Shown: positions 1 through 8,814, counted from the first letter of the stretch. The stretch: 64,000 nt of DNA from Rhizobium indicum (GCF_005862305.2 NZ_CP054021.1:682001-746000), one strand, 5' to 3'. Translations and numbers: made by a program. The notes: generated from the letters alone by a model not told the origin.

Positions 1-627
1 TGCGGCTGGGGCGGGTTTGCCGAATTTGCGGCGAGTGAGCTGAACTGCAAGGTGACGGGGCTGACGATCAGCCGCGAGCAGCTCGCCTTTGCCGAGGAGC
101 GCATTCGCAAAGCCGGCCTCGATGACCGCGTGGAATTCCGCTTTCAGGATTACCGCGATGAGGCAGGGCTCTACGACCGGATCGTCTCGATCGAGATGTT
201 CGAAGCGGTCGGCGAGAAATACTGGCCGTCCTATTTCTCCAAGCTCAGGCAATGTCTGAAGCCGGGCGGCAAGGCTGGGCTGCAGATCATCACGATTAAG
301 GACGAGTCCTTCGACCAGTATCGCAGCAACCCCGACTTCATCCAGAAATATGTCTTTCCCGGCGGTATGCTGCCGACGCGCAATCATCTGGCCGAACTTG
401 CCGGCAAGGTCGATCTGTCGCTGGTCAAGGACTTCGGCTTCGGGCTCGATTACGCCCGCACGCTGGCCGAATGGCGCGAGCGCTTCTGGTCGGTCTGGGA
501 ACGCATCCGCCCGATGGGCTTCGACGAGCGTTTCAAGCGGCTCTGGGAATTCTATCTGTTCTATTGCGAGGCCGGCTTCCGTGCCCGCAATATCGATGTG
601 CGCCAGGTCGTGTTCTCTCGCCGTTGA
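1..627 (+). CDS. Cyclopropane-fatty-acyl-phospholipid synthase family methyltransferase (3' part)
   Basis: The frame is open from base 1, so the N-terminal half lies outside the window; 208 residues remain. The fragment begins inside the SAM-binding glycine motif (CGWGG), followed by the acidic ribose-binding strand, the EMFEAVGEKYW segment and a KPGG turn, all typical of the CFA synthase (Cfa/Mycolic acid synthase) family, which adds a methylene from S-adenosylmethionine to unsaturated acyl chains of membrane phospholipids. The C-terminal helices with ERFWSVWERI also fit. Family members are about 400 residues. The gene ends directly against a convergent SDR gene. In other alphaproteobacteria, cfa-like genes belong to ChrR/RpoE-type regulons, which fits the anti-sigma gene nearby; that link is an inference. 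Confidence 0.85.
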   Translation, partial: CGWGGFAEFAASELNCKVTGLTISREQLAFAEERIRKAGLDDRVEFRFQDYRDEAGLYDRIVSIEMFEAVGEKYWPSYFSKLRQCLKPGGKAGLQIITIKDESFDQYRSNPDFIQKYVFPGGMLPTRNHLAELAGKVDLSLVKDFGFGLDYARTLAEWRERFWSVWERIRPMGFDERFKRLWEFYLFYCEAGFRARNIDVRQVVFSRR

Positions 628-1461
628 TCATTCCGCCGCATGCGGTGTCACCGGATGGCGACCAGCCGATGGCGGCCGCTCCCGCCAGCCGGTCACGCGG
701 TTCACCAGCGTGAAATAAACGCTATAGGGGAGCAGGCGTGCAAGCTTCAGCATGGTGGTGAAGCGCTTCGGAAACGTGATCTCGAAGGCCTGCGATTTCA
801 ACCCGGCGGCAATCTCCCGGGCGGCCTCCTCGACCGATACCAGAGCCGGCATTGGAAAGGCATTCTTCCTCGTTGCCGGCGTATCGACGAAGCCCGGGCA
901 GACGAGCTGGATGCGGATGCCCATCTTGTCGAGATCGAATTTCAGGCTTTCGGCCATATTGATCAGCGCCGCCTTGGTGGCGCCATAGGCAGCCCCCGTC
1001 GGCAGGCCGCCATAGCCGGTGACGGAGGAAACGATGGCGATCTGTCCCTGCCCTTTCGCCTTCATATGGCGGATCGCCGGCAGCAGACAGTTGACGACGC
1101 CGGAAAGATTGACGGCAAAGCTCTTCTCGAAATCGGTGCGGTTCAGATCCTCGGCATGAACAGGCAGGTAGACGCTGGCATTGAGGATCGCCATGGCGAG
1201 CGTGCCGTGCTCATATTCGATGGAGGCCATGACATGTTCCATGTCCTCGGCATCGGTGACGTCGCCGTCGAGCACAATGATACTGCCCGAGAGGCCGTTG
1301 GCTTCGGCTTGCAGTTCGACCAGCTTTTCGTGGCTTCTGGCCGTGACGGCGACCTTGTATCCTTCGCCGGCGAGCCTCAGTGCAAGCGCCCGGCCGATGC
1401 CTGAACTCGCACCCGAAATCCAGACGATTCCATGTTCGGGATGGGCAATGAAATCACGCAT
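628..1461 (-). CDS. SDR family NAD(P)-dependent oxidoreductase
   Basis: A 277-residue short-chain dehydrogenase. The cofactor motif GASSGIG lies near residue 17, the NASV segment replaces the usual NAG, and the catalytic Ser plus YGATK (YxxxK) motif lies near residues 150-170, followed by the CPGFVDT segment. Two longer hydrophobic stretches near the C terminus (around LARLLPYSVYF) could bring it to the membrane. The ATG is preceded by GGAGGA at good spacing. The stop codon abuts the stop of the convergent Cfa-like gene. The substrate is unknown. SDRs of this kind often sit beside Cfa-like genes in photo-oxidative stress clusters. Confidence 0.85.
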   Translation of the reverse strand: MRDFIAHPEHGIVWISGASSGIGRALALRLAGEGYKVAVTARSHEKLVELQAEANGLSGSIIVLDGDVTDAEDMEHVMASIEYEHGTLAMAILNASVYLPVHAEDLNRTDFEKSFAVNLSGVVNCLLPAIRHMKAKGQGQIAIVSSVTGYGGLPTGAAYGATKAALINMAESLKFDLDKMGIRIQLVCPGFVDTPATRKNAFPMPALVSVEEAAREIAAGLKSQAFEITFPKRFTTMLKLARLLPYSVYFTLVNRVTGWRERPPSAGRHPVTPHAAE

Positions 1462-1559
1462 GACATGTTCCTCCGGGCTGCCTGATCAATGCGAAAACAG
1501 GTCCGGAAGTTCCTCAACCCCTCCGGATTTACGGCTCTATCACACTATTGTGGCTGCTT

Positions 1560-2219
1560 TCAGCCGATCAGGTCGCCGATCATCTGGCGGAAGGATCCGG
1601 TGAGCTTGACCGGTCCGTCCGAGACGGCAAAGGCGATGCAAGGCCTGTCCTTTTCGGCGACCGGCCGGTGGTCGACCGTCTCGTCGGCAATGGAGATGTC
1701 GCCGGGGCCGAAACGGCCGCGTTCATCGTTGAAGGCGCCGTCGAGAATGAGGATCAGTTCCATGCCTTTGTGGGTGTGCGCCGGCAAGGCGCGGCCCGGC
1801 CGAATCCACATCAGGCTGACCTCGCAGCCGTCCATGTCGAGCGAATATTCCCTGAAACCGGGCAATCGCCGGCGCCAGGGCACATCCTCGGCCTCGAAGC
1901 CCAAGAGAGCGCGCAACGCTTGCGGAAACAGCGCATTTTCTGGCCGCGCGGCCGTCTGCGGCGCCGAGACGGGAGACGCGGAGGAAAAGATCGCCGCAAG
2001 CCGCCCGTCGCGATCGGCAATGGCGGCTTCAGGCGCGTTTTCCAGAGCTTCGCCGGCCAGCAGCTCGAGGCTGTTCACCAGGCTGCGATTGTCCGGTTTC
2101 ATTTCGAGATGAGACTGCACCAGCACACGCGCCGGCTCGGGCAAGGAGCCGGCAACATAATGCGCCATCAATGCATCGATCGTGTCGATCTGCTCGTGAA
2201 CCATGTCGGTTTCGGTCAC
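1560..2219 (-). CDS. ChrR-like cupin anti-sigma factor lacking the zinc cysteines
   Basis: About 219 residues with the two-part ChrR layout: an N-terminal helical anti-sigma segment (AHYVAGSLPEPARVLV, then SHLEM) and a C-terminal cupin with metal-type ligands (PAHTHKGME near residue 150 and a later His in VDHRP). ChrR proteins hold an ECF sigma factor (RpoE) inactive until singlet oxygen or peroxides act. In classical ChrR the first domain binds zinc through His and an H-x3-C-x2-C motif; here the two Cys positions are Lys and Asn (HLEMKPDN). No sigma gene lies on either side within the window. The first start is GTG; an ATG at 2204 (giving MVHEQIDTID) is an alternative, and neither has a clear Shine-Dalgarno. 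Confidence 0.75.
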   Translation of the reverse strand: MTETDMVHEQIDTIDALMAHYVAGSLPEPARVLVQSHLEMKPDNRSLVNSLELLAGEALENAPEAAIADRDGRLAAIFSSASPVSAPQTAARPENALFPQALRALLGFEAEDVPWRRRLPGFREYSLDMDGCEVSLMWIRPGRALPAHTHKGMELILILDGAFNDERGRFGPGDISIADETVDHRPVAEKDRPCIAFAVSDGPVKLTGSFRQMIGDLIG

Positions 2220-2445
2220 GCCCTGTTGCCGCGCTCCGTTTTCGCTTTGTCGTCATCCGTACGGGGAAAGTCAATCTTCGGATCACCCCTCACACGGCGG
2301 GATTGCGGGCCATGCGTCATTTCGGAGGAGGAAAGCCAAATTTTATCGCGGCCGACAGAGGTGTGGAATAGCTTTTCTTGCCAACTCAGCCTTGTGAAGG
2401 GAAAAGACCGTTCCTAAAGTAAGAGTTCGAATAGAGGCAGATTCC

Positions 2446-3483
2446 ATGACCTTCCACCCCTCCGTCCTTGAAGCCATCGGCAACACGCCCCTGATCAAAC
2501 TCAAGGGTGCCTCAGAGGCGACCGGCTGCACCATTCTCGGCAAGGCGGAGTTCCTGAACCCCGGCCAGTCGGTCAAGGATCGCGCCGCGCTCTACATCAT
2601 CCGCGACGCAGAGCGGAAGGGATTGCTTCGTCCGGGCGGCGTCATCGTCGAGGGAACGGCCGGCAATACCGGCATCGGGCTGACGCTGGTCGCCAAGGCG
2701 CTCGGTTATCGCACCGTCATCGTCATCCCGGAAACGCAGAGCCAGGAAAAGAAGGACGCGCTGAAGCTGCTCGGCGCCGAACTCGTCGAAGTGCCCGCAG
2801 TTCCCTACAAGAACCCGAACAATTACGTGAAGGTATCCGGGCGGCTGGCAGAGCAGTTGGCGAAGACCGAGCCGAACGGGGCGATCTGGGCAAACCAGTT
2901 CGATAACGTCGCCAACCGGCAGGCGCATGTCGAAACGACGGCAAAAGAAATCTGGAAAGACACCGACGGCAAGGTCGACGGCTTTATCTGCTCGGTCGGC
3001 TCCGGCGGCACGCTGGCAGGCGTGGCTGCCGGCCTCAAGGCTTTCAAGGCAGACGTCAAGATCGGCATCGCCGATCCCGATGGCGCCGCACTCTATGAAT
3101 TCTACCAGAACGGCGCGCTGAAATCCGAGGGATCCTCGATCACCGAGGGCATCGGCCAGGGCCGCATCACCGCCAATCTCGAAGGTTTCACGCCCGACTA
3201 TGCCTATCGGATCCCCGATGCCGAAGCGCTTCCTTATCTCTTCGACCTCGTCGAGAACGAGGGCCTCTGCCTCGGCGGATCGACGGCGATCAACATTGCC
3301 GGCGCGGTCAACCTCGCCCGGGATCTTGGACCTGGTCACACGGTGGTGACGATCCTGTGCGATTACGGCAACCGCTATCAGTCGAAGCTCTTCAACCCGG
3401 ATTTCCTGACGTCGAAGGGACTGCCCGTTCCGGGCTGGATGGCCAAGTCGCCCGATATCCACGTTCCCTACGAGCCCGTGTGA
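2446..3483 (+). CDS. cysK: Cysteine synthase (O-acetylserine sulfhydrylase type)
   Basis: A 345-residue PLP enzyme of fold type II, which makes cysteine from O-acetylserine and sulfide. Visible motifs are IGNTPLIKL near residue 11, the PLP-lysine segment NPGQSVKDRAA near 38-48, the EGTAGNTG loop that binds the substrate carboxylate, and a glycine-rich phosphate loop (SVGSGGT). The length is somewhat above the usual 310-320 because of a C-terminal extension. It is the first gene of a tight operon with alaX, a sulfurtransferase and a GNAT (gaps of 6 and 18 bases, then an overlap or 5 bases), which ties the group to cysteine/sulfur handling. A cystathionine-beta-synthase-like variant role cannot be excluded. 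Confidence 0.88.
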   Translation: MTFHPSVLEAIGNTPLIKLKGASEATGCTILGKAEFLNPGQSVKDRAALYIIRDAERKGLLRPGGVIVEGTAGNTGIGLTLVAKALGYRTVIVIPETQSQEKKDALKLLGAELVEVPAVPYKNPNNYVKVSGRLAEQLAKTEPNGAIWANQFDNVANRQAHVETTAKEIWKDTDGKVDGFICSVGSGGTLAGVAAGLKAFKADVKIGIADPDGAALYEFYQNGALKSEGSSITEGIGQGRITANLEGFTPDYAYRIPDAEALPYLFDLVENEGLCLGGSTAINIAGAVNLARDLGPGHTVVTILCDYGNRYQSKLFNPDFLTSKGLPVPGWMAKSPDIHVPYEPV

Positions 3484-3489
3484 GACCCC

Positions 3490-4227
3490 ATGCCCGTCAA
3501 TGCCCTTTATCGTGACGACTTCTATCTCTCGACGTGCGAGGCGGTCGTCACCGCCGTTCACGAAGACGGGGGCATCGAACTGGACCAGACCTGCTTCTAC
3601 GCGACATCAGGCGGCCAGCCCGGCGACACCGGAGAATTCGAGCGCGCTGACGGCAGCAAGATCGCGCTCGGCCAGACTAAACATGGTCCGAGCAAGGATG
3701 TGATCATCCACGTGCCGCTCGAAGGTGCGCCGCGGCCCGTGGTCGGCGAGACGCTGGTGCTGCATGTCGACTGGCCACGCCGCTACAGGCTGATGCGCAT
3801 GCACACGGCCTGCCACCTGCTTTCCGTCGTCTGCTCCTATCCGATCACCGGGGCTGCCGTCGGCGAGGAGGAAAGCCGCGTCGACTTCGACATGATCGAG
3901 ACGATCGACAAGGACGCGGTGACGGCCAAGCTGATGGAACTGGTCGGCCAGAACCATCCGGTCACTCTGCAATGGATCACCGACGAGGAGCTTGTGGCCA
4001 ATCCCGATATCGTCAAATCGAAGAACGTCCGCCCGCCGATGGGGCTCGGGCGCGTCAGCCTCGTCTGCATCGGCGAGAACTCCTCGATTGACAGCCAACC
4101 CTGCGGTGGCACACATGTTTCCGAGACTCAGGAAGTCGGCCGGATCCATATCGCCAAGATCGAGAAGAAGGGCAAAGAGAACCGGCGCTTCCGCATCCGC
4201 TTCGGCACGCCCGGCGACGAAGCCTGA
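3490..4227 (+). CDS. Alanyl-tRNA editing protein, AlaX type
   Basis: A 245-residue free-standing editing domain related to the second half of alanyl-tRNA synthetase. Zinc ligands typical of the family are present: HTACH (HxxxH) near residue 101 and CGGTH near residue 200. The YATSGGQPGDTG segment near residue 40 is the usual N-terminal family signature. AlaX proteins hydrolyse mischarged Ser-tRNA(Ala) or Gly-tRNA(Ala). It starts 6 bases after the cysteine synthase stop and so is translationally linked to it. Pairing with an enzyme that consumes a serine derivative is suggestive but does not prove a shared role. Confidence 0.9.
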   Translation: MPVNALYRDDFYLSTCEAVVTAVHEDGGIELDQTCFYATSGGQPGDTGEFERADGSKIALGQTKHGPSKDVIIHVPLEGAPRPVVGETLVLHVDWPRRYRLMRMHTACHLLSVVCSYPITGAAVGEEESRVDFDMIETIDKDAVTAKLMELVGQNHPVTLQWITDEELVANPDIVKSKNVRPPMGLGRVSLVCIGENSSIDSQPCGGTHVSETQEVGRIHIAKIEKKGKENRRFRIRFGTPGDEA

Positions 4228-4245
4228 CCATCAAGGGAGACCATC

Positions 4246-5115
4246 ATGAGTGAGACCAAGAGCCGTTTCGTCGTTTCGGCCGACTGGCTGCAGTCCGAGC
4301 TCGGCAAAGCTGACCTGCGCGTGCTGGACGCCTCCTTCTATCTGCCGGCGCAGAAGCGCGATGCCGATGCCGAATATGCAACCGGCCATATTCCCGGCGC
4401 CATCCGCTTCGATCAGGACAAGATCGCCGACCATTCGACGTCGCTGCCGCACACGATCCCCTCGCCCGATTATTTCGCCACTGAGGCCGGCCGGCTAGGC
4501 ATCAGCGAGAATGATCGGATCGTCGTCTATGACGGTATCGGTCTGTTCGCCTCGCCGCGCGTCTGGTGGCTGTTTCGGGTGATGGGCGCGAAAAATGTCT
4601 TCGTGCTCGATGGCGGTCTCGACGGCTGGAAGGCCGAGGGCCGTCCGCTTGAAACCGAAGCGCCCAATCCTGCGCCGGCGACCTTCACGCCGCATTTCGA
4701 CGAGAGCCGCGTGGTGACGCTTGATACGATGCGCGACATCGTCTCCAGCGGCGCGATGCAGATCGCCGATGCCCGCAGCGCCGGCCGCTTCGCCGCCGCC
4801 GAGCCCGAACCGCGTGCGGGCATGCGCTCCGGCCATATGCCTGGCGCCCGCAGCCTGCCCTCCGGCGTCTTCGCCAGCCAGGGCCGATTCAAGTCGCTGC
4901 CCGAACTCAGGCAGACGATCGAGGATGCCGGCATCGATCTTTCGAAGCCTGTCGTCACCTCCTGCGGCTCGGGAATCACCGCCGCGATCATTACGCTGGC
5001 GCTGGAATCGCTCGGCCATCACGACAACAAGCTTTATGACGGCTCGTGGAGCGAATGGGGCAGCCGTGACGATACGCCCATCGTCACCGGTCCGCCGACG
5101 CCGGTCAAAGTTTGA
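4246..5115 (+). CDS. sseA: 3-mercaptopyruvate/thiosulfate sulfurtransferase (tandem rhodanese)
   Basis: A 289-residue protein with two rhodanese domains: an inactive N-terminal one (about 10-140) and a catalytic C-terminal one (about 165-280). The active-site loop reads CGSGITA near residue 243. CGSG(V/I)TA is the signature of mercaptopyruvate sulfurtransferases, whereas thiosulfate-preferring rhodaneses have CRKGV-type loops. It moves sulfur from 3-mercaptopyruvate, a cysteine degradation product, to acceptors, which matches the upstream cysteine synthase. AAGGGAGA precedes the ATG. The stop overlaps a possible TTG start of the next gene. Confidence 0.9.
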   Translation: MSETKSRFVVSADWLQSELGKADLRVLDASFYLPAQKRDADAEYATGHIPGAIRFDQDKIADHSTSLPHTIPSPDYFATEAGRLGISENDRIVVYDGIGLFASPRVWWLFRVMGAKNVFVLDGGLDGWKAEGRPLETEAPNPAPATFTPHFDESRVVTLDTMRDIVSSGAMQIADARSAGRFAAAEPEPRAGMRSGHMPGARSLPSGVFASQGRFKSLPELRQTIEDAGIDLSKPVVTSCGSGITAAIITLALESLGHHDNKLYDGSWSEWGSRDDTPIVTGPPTPVKV

Positions 5116-5120
5116 TCGCC

Positions 5121-5681
5121 ATGGGAAAGGCACCCGCTTCGCTGAAAGCTCACATCACCCGGCTCGAAATGACTTCGCCGCCGAAGGCGAGCATGCCGGT
5201 GCCCGTCAATATCCAGACGGCGATCATGCGCGCTCCCGAGATCCCATTGCCCTTCTACCGCTATCTCTACCGGCAGGTGGGCGCGCGCTGGCAATGGGTG
5301 GACCGGTTGCGCATGAGCGACGAGCAGCTTGCCGAGACGCTGAACGACAAGCGCAACAATATCAGCGTTCTCTACGTGAACGGCGCGCCCGCCGGGTTCT
5401 ACGAATATTTCTGCGAAGACGAGGATATGATCGAGCTCAGCCATTTCGGCCTGATCGAACATGCGCTCGGTCTCGGCATCGGCAAATGGTTCCTGCTGCA
5501 GGCTCTCTATGCCATCTGGTCGCTCAATCCGAAGCGAGTCACCACCACCACCAACAACCTCGACCATCCGCGTGCGCTGCAGCTCTACCAGATGTACGGC
5601 TTCTCCCCCGTCTCGACCGGCACCGGCATCGTCCGGCCGCTCAGCGACAAGGAGCTTCTGGAGATTGCGCGGAAAAGCTGA
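5121..5681 (+). CDS. GNAT family N-acetyltransferase
   Basis: About 186 residues. The acetyl-CoA binding motif A appears as LGLGIGKWFLL near residue 117, followed by the TTNNLDHPRALQLYQMYGF segment characteristic of GNAT motif B (Asn and Tyr near the catalytic centre). The most likely start is the ATG at 5121; a TTG at 5112 overlapping the sulfurtransferase stop is also possible. It is the last gene of the cysteine/sulfur operon. The acceptor is not predictable from sequence. Confidence 0.82.
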   Translation: MGKAPASLKAHITRLEMTSPPKASMPVPVNIQTAIMRAPEIPLPFYRYLYRQVGARWQWVDRLRMSDEQLAETLNDKRNNISVLYVNGAPAGFYEYFCEDEDMIELSHFGLIEHALGLGIGKWFLLQALYAIWSLNPKRVTTTTNNLDHPRALQLYQMYGFSPVSTGTGIVRPLSDKELLEIARKS

Positions 5682-5707
5682 CGGATGCCTTCCTGACGTA
5701 GGCAGAG

Positions 5708-5896
5708 TTAACGCTGCGTCAGGCTATTCGGGCGGCGCGGGTCGTTGCGACGCTCGAAATCGAGGGTGCGGCCCGACTGTTCCTTCAGTTCCGCCACTTC
5801 CCGGCGCAGAGCCCTGAGCTCTTCCAGTATTTCCGCATTCTGTTGCGCCAGCAGCGCGAGATCGACATCGGGCATGGGCTTTTTCCTTTTCGTCAT
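5708..5896 (-). CDS. Small coiled-coil protein, function unknown
   Basis: A 62-residue protein starting MTKRKKPMPDVDLA. Residues about 14-42 form a strong heptad pattern (LLAQQNAEILEELRALRREV), so a short coiled coil is expected; the C terminus is basic and polar. It is convergent with the GNAT gene, with only 26 bases between the stops. The frame stays open upstream to about 5956, but the extra residues look random and the ATG at 5896 is the better start. No domain family recognised. Confidence 0.6.
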   Translation of the reverse strand: MTKRKKPMPDVDLALLAQQNAEILEELRALRREVAELKEQSGRTLDFERRNDPRRPNSLTQR

Positions 5897-5956
5897 GCAG
5901 TTTTGCGGAATCCGATAGCAAATGCCAGCCATGTCGGCTTGGCCCAAAGCCGACAT

Positions 5957-6784
5957 TCACGCTGAGCGGAAATCACCAATAAAGCACGGGGGACTGTCGC
6001 CGTACCGGCGACCGGTGATCAGCCATGCGCGCGAATCGAATTGAATTCCGTGAGGTGTCTGGTGCGCCTCCAGCATGTCGAGCAGCCGCGCCCGTATTTC
6101 CGCTGTCGCGGCGGGACGATCGAGGGCGTTCTTCACATTTTCAAATGTCTGAATCGTCGCCAATGCAGTCTCGGGATCCGGACCGTAGAACACGGGTTCG
6201 TTGATTTCATGAAACTCGATGGCAGTGAACCCTGCCGTCTCGAGCAGTCCAGACGTTACCGAGGGTTCGCTTAGCGAAAAAGCTTTGCTGGCCGCAACCG
6301 GACCGGTTGACTCCGGGTCAAGCGCCTCATGTATGGCGGTCGCCCACTCATTGTGGTCTCTGCCCTGCCAGACCATGAAAATGAAACGCCCACCCGGGCG
6401 TACGGCGTTGGCGATGTTGGCGAAAGCCACCGCCGGATCGGCGAAGAACATGACGCCAAATCGACTGATGCAAAGGTCGAATTCCGCATCTCCGAAGACA
6501 TGGTTCTGTGCATCCGCCAGTTCGAACGTCGCATTGGGTAATCCCTCCTCGGCGCTGCGTCGGCGGGCAATCTCCAGCATCGTGGCGGACAGGTCTATCC
6601 CGTGCGCCCGTCCTGCTTCCGCAGCGCGAGCGGCGTCACGTGTGGTTTGTCCGGCGCCGCAACCGATATCGAGCACACGATCAGACCGCCCGACCGCGGC
6701 AGCGACCCGAAAATGGGCGTTATGGAGAGCAAGCTCGGCATCATAGAAGTCCGCGAAGTTCAATGCTGCTTCTTCAGCCATCAT
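5957..6784 (-). CDS. Class I SAM-dependent methyltransferase
   Basis: A 275-residue protein. The SAM-binding motif VLDIGCGAG lies near residue 38, the acidic residue after strand 2 in GIDLS near 62, motif II near DAQNHVF, and the post-III NAVRPGGRF segment near 128. This is the Methyltransf_11/25 type fold; the substrate (small molecule or protein) is unknown. Two consecutive ATG codons follow GGAGGA; the second, at 6781, has the better spacing. The frame remains open for another 400 bases upstream, but that translation looks like noise and is excluded. The first codons overlap the end of an apparent gene remnant in another frame. Confidence 0.85.
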   Translation of the reverse strand: MMAEEAALNFADFYDAELALHNAHFRVAAAVGRSDRVLDIGCGAGQTTRDAARAAEAGRAHGIDLSATMLEIARRRSAEEGLPNATFELADAQNHVFGDAEFDLCISRFGVMFFADPAVAFANIANAVRPGGRFIFMVWQGRDHNEWATAIHEALDPESTGPVAASKAFSLSEPSVTSGLLETAGFTAIEFHEINEPVFYGPDPETALATIQTFENVKNALDRPAATAEIRARLLDMLEAHQTPHGIQFDSRAWLITGRRYGDSPPCFIGDFRSA

Positions 6785-6960
6785 CTGTCCTCCAAACCGA
6801 AATTCGTGAGGCCGCCACCCAACGTACCCTCTCAAAACCGAGCAGCGGCCCGACCCTGTGCCACCCGATCGTGTACCACGGTATGAAGACGCCAAACATA
6901 CCCGGCGCGGCGACGAGAGACGCGATCGAGCCGACGAGCAACGAGAAGAAAGCTGGTCCA
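6774..6960 (-). pseudogene. Remnant of an isoprenylcysteine carboxylmethyltransferase-like membrane protein
   Basis: In a frame different from the methyltransferase, about 61 codons read as a convincing membrane-protein N terminus: a hydrophobic helix (FFSLLVGSIASLVAAPG), then FGVFIPWYTIGW and RVGPLLGFERVRWV. This order (helix, APG, PWWITGW-like turn, LRWIGAALI-like start of helix 2) is what I associate with the first helix pair of small bacterial ICMT-family methyltransferases. There is no start codon in frame, and the reading stops (TGA) inside the start of the following methyltransferase gene. I read it as a truncated relic left by a deletion that joined two genes. The family assignment is from memory of the motif and is uncertain. 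Confidence 0.4.
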
Positions 6961-7175
6961 TGACAGGCGTCGACCCGCTTGGGGGCGACCCGTGGTGACC
7001 CGCTTTTGGCGCACTCCCGCAGTGTCTGAGGTTACGCGGAGGGTGGAAGCGTGCGGTTGCGAAGGAGGCATATTCCGCGTTTCGCTCGATCGCCCAATGC
7101 CTGCGGCGCGCAAGAATCGGGTGGCTTGCGCGTTGGTCGAGGTGCATGTCATGGCAATCACAAAGGAGATCTGCC

Positions 7176-7679
7176 ATGACCGCCATTCGTTTTGTCGCGA
7201 TGCCGACGGCCGACGCCGAACACCTCTGGAACGGCGGCCGCGACGCCTATGACAGGCGGCCCGAGACTATCGTTTCCGATGGTCCCGGTCATCCCTGCCG
7301 CCATTGTCTTGAAAATATCGATGTCGGCGAGGCGTTGCTGGTCTTCGCCTACCGGCCCTTCCCCGAGTTGCAGCCCTATGCCGAAACCGGCCCGGTCTTC
7401 CTGCACAAGCAGGCTTGTGCACGCTATGCCGCAGAAGAGATCATGCCGCCGGTACTGACGACGAGCCGTGACTTCATCGTCCGCGGCTACAGCGAGAACG
7501 ACCGCATCGTCTACGGCACCGGCGCGGTGACTGCTATCGGCGATATTCCAGCCTATGGAGAGGATCTGCTGGCCCGGCCTGATATGGCCTATGTGCATGT
7601 GCGATCCGCGCGCAACAACTGCTTCCAATGCCGGATCGACAAGGTAAAGGCGCCGGCCCTGGTGGAGGCCGGTGCCTGA
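7176..7679 (+). CDS. DUF1203 domain-containing protein
   Basis: A 167-residue cytosolic protein matching the DUF1203 pattern: an N-terminal FVAMPT strand, CRHCL near residue 40 (a Cys pair), the LLVFAYRPFPE segment near 55, GPVFLHK near 76, and a C-terminal HVRSARNNCFQCRI motif that adds another Cys pair. The conserved cysteines could bind metal, but no function is established for the family. GGAG sits 7 bases before the ATG at 7176. It is convergent with ald, leaving 16 bases between the two stops. Confidence 0.82.
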   Translation: MTAIRFVAMPTADAEHLWNGGRDAYDRRPETIVSDGPGHPCRHCLENIDVGEALLVFAYRPFPELQPYAETGPVFLHKQACARYAAEEIMPPVLTTSRDFIVRGYSENDRIVYGTGAVTAIGDIPAYGEDLLARPDMAYVHVRSARNNCFQCRIDKVKAPALVEAGA

Positions 7680-7695
7680 CCTATAGTCAGCTAGC

Positions 7696-8814
7696 TTACG
7701 CTACGTTCAGCACGCTTTCCGGCGCGAAGGCCTCGTAGCCCAGCGCGTCGGCGACCGGCTTGCTGGTGATGCGGCCCTTGTGCACGTTGAGGCCGTTCCT
7801 CAGATGTTTGTCTTCGGCGATGGCGCGCAGGCCGCGATCGGCAAGCGCCAGGCCATGAACCAATGTGGCATTGTTCAGCGCGTGCGCCGAGGTGACCGGC
7901 ACGGCACCCGGCATGTTGGCGACGCAATAATGCACGACGCCGTCGACTTCGTAAGTCGGATCGGAATGGGTCGTCGCATGCGAGGTCTCGAAGCAGCCGC
8001 CCTGGTCGATGGCGACGTCGACGATGACGGAGCCCTTCTTCATGCCGGACAGCATCTCGCGGGTAACGAGCTTCGGAGCGGCAGCACCCGGGATCAGCAC
8101 GGCGCCGATAATGAGATCGGCCGAGAAGACTTCCTCCTCCAGCGCCTGGATGCTGGAATAACGCGTGTGGATACGGCCTGCGAAGATATCGTCGAGTTGG
8201 CGCAGGCGCGGCAGCGACTTGTCGAGGATGCTGACATCGGCGCCAAGGCCGGCAGCCATCCTGGCCGCATGCAGGCCGACGACGCCGCCACCGATGACCG
8301 CGACTTTGGCCGGCAACACGCCGGGTACGCCGCCAAGCAGGACACCAAGACCACCATTGGCCTTCTGCAGCGCGGTCGCTCCTGCCTGGATCGACAGGCG
8401 TCCGGCGACCTCCGACATCGGCGCCAGCAACGGCAGGCCGCCGCGCTCGTCGGTCACCGTCTCATAGGCGATCGCGGTGACGCCGGAGGCGATAAGGCCT
8501 TTGGTTTGTTCGGGATCCGGCGCCAGATGCAGATAGGTGTAGAGAAGCTGACCGTCGCGGAGCTGCGCCCATTCGGCGGGCTGCGGCTCCTTCACCTTGA
8601 CGATCATGTCGCACTTTTCGAAGATATCCTTGGCGGAGGCGGCGATCTTGGCGCCGGCCGCGGCATAGGCGGCATCATCAGCGCCGATACCGACGCCCGC
8701 CTTGGTCTCCACCCAGACCTCGTGGCCGTGGGCAACATATTCGCGCACCGAAGCCGGCGTCAGGCCGACGCGATATTCATGATTTTTGATTTCCTTCGGG
8801 CAACCGACACGCAT
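7696..8814 (-). CDS. ald: Alanine dehydrogenase
   Basis: A 372-residue enzyme catalysing NAD-dependent oxidation of L-alanine to pyruvate and ammonium, or the reverse amination. It begins [16 protein letters not shown], the classic Ald/PntA N terminus; the substrate His/Lys region lies in [11 protein letters not shown] near residue 95, and the Rossmann motif [10 protein letters not shown] near 175. The length equals that of known Ald proteins (about 371). AGAGGA lies six bases before the ATG at 8814; upstream in-frame starts add only non-conserved residues. A divergently oriented Lrp-type regulator gene lies 156 bases away, as in other alphaproteobacterial ald/aldR pairs. Confidence 0.95.
   Translation of the reverse strand: MRVGCPKEIKNHEYRVGLTPASVREYVAHGHEVWVETKAGVGIGADDAAYAAAGAKIAASAKDIFEKCDMIVKVKEPQPAEWAQLRDGQLLYTYLHLAPDPEQTKGLIASGVTAIAYETVTDERGGLPLLAPMSEVAGRLSIQAGATALQKANGGLGVLLGGVPGVLPAKVAVIGGGVVGLHAARMAAGLGADVSILDKSLPRLRQLDDIFAGRIHTRYSSIQALEEEVFSADLIIGAVLIPGAAAPKLVTREMLSGMKKGSVIVDVAIDQGGCFETSHATTHSDPTYEVDGVVHYCVANMPGAVPVTSAHALNNATLVHGLALADRGLRAIAEDKHLRNGLNVHKGRITSKPVADALGYEAFAPESVLNVA

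Noticed and set aside
6785..7186. N-terminal extension of the methyltransferase gene to about 409 codons
   Set aside because: The translation is random-looking (many Arg/Ser/Pro and Cys), and a strong GGAGGA-ATG occurs exactly at the conserved start.
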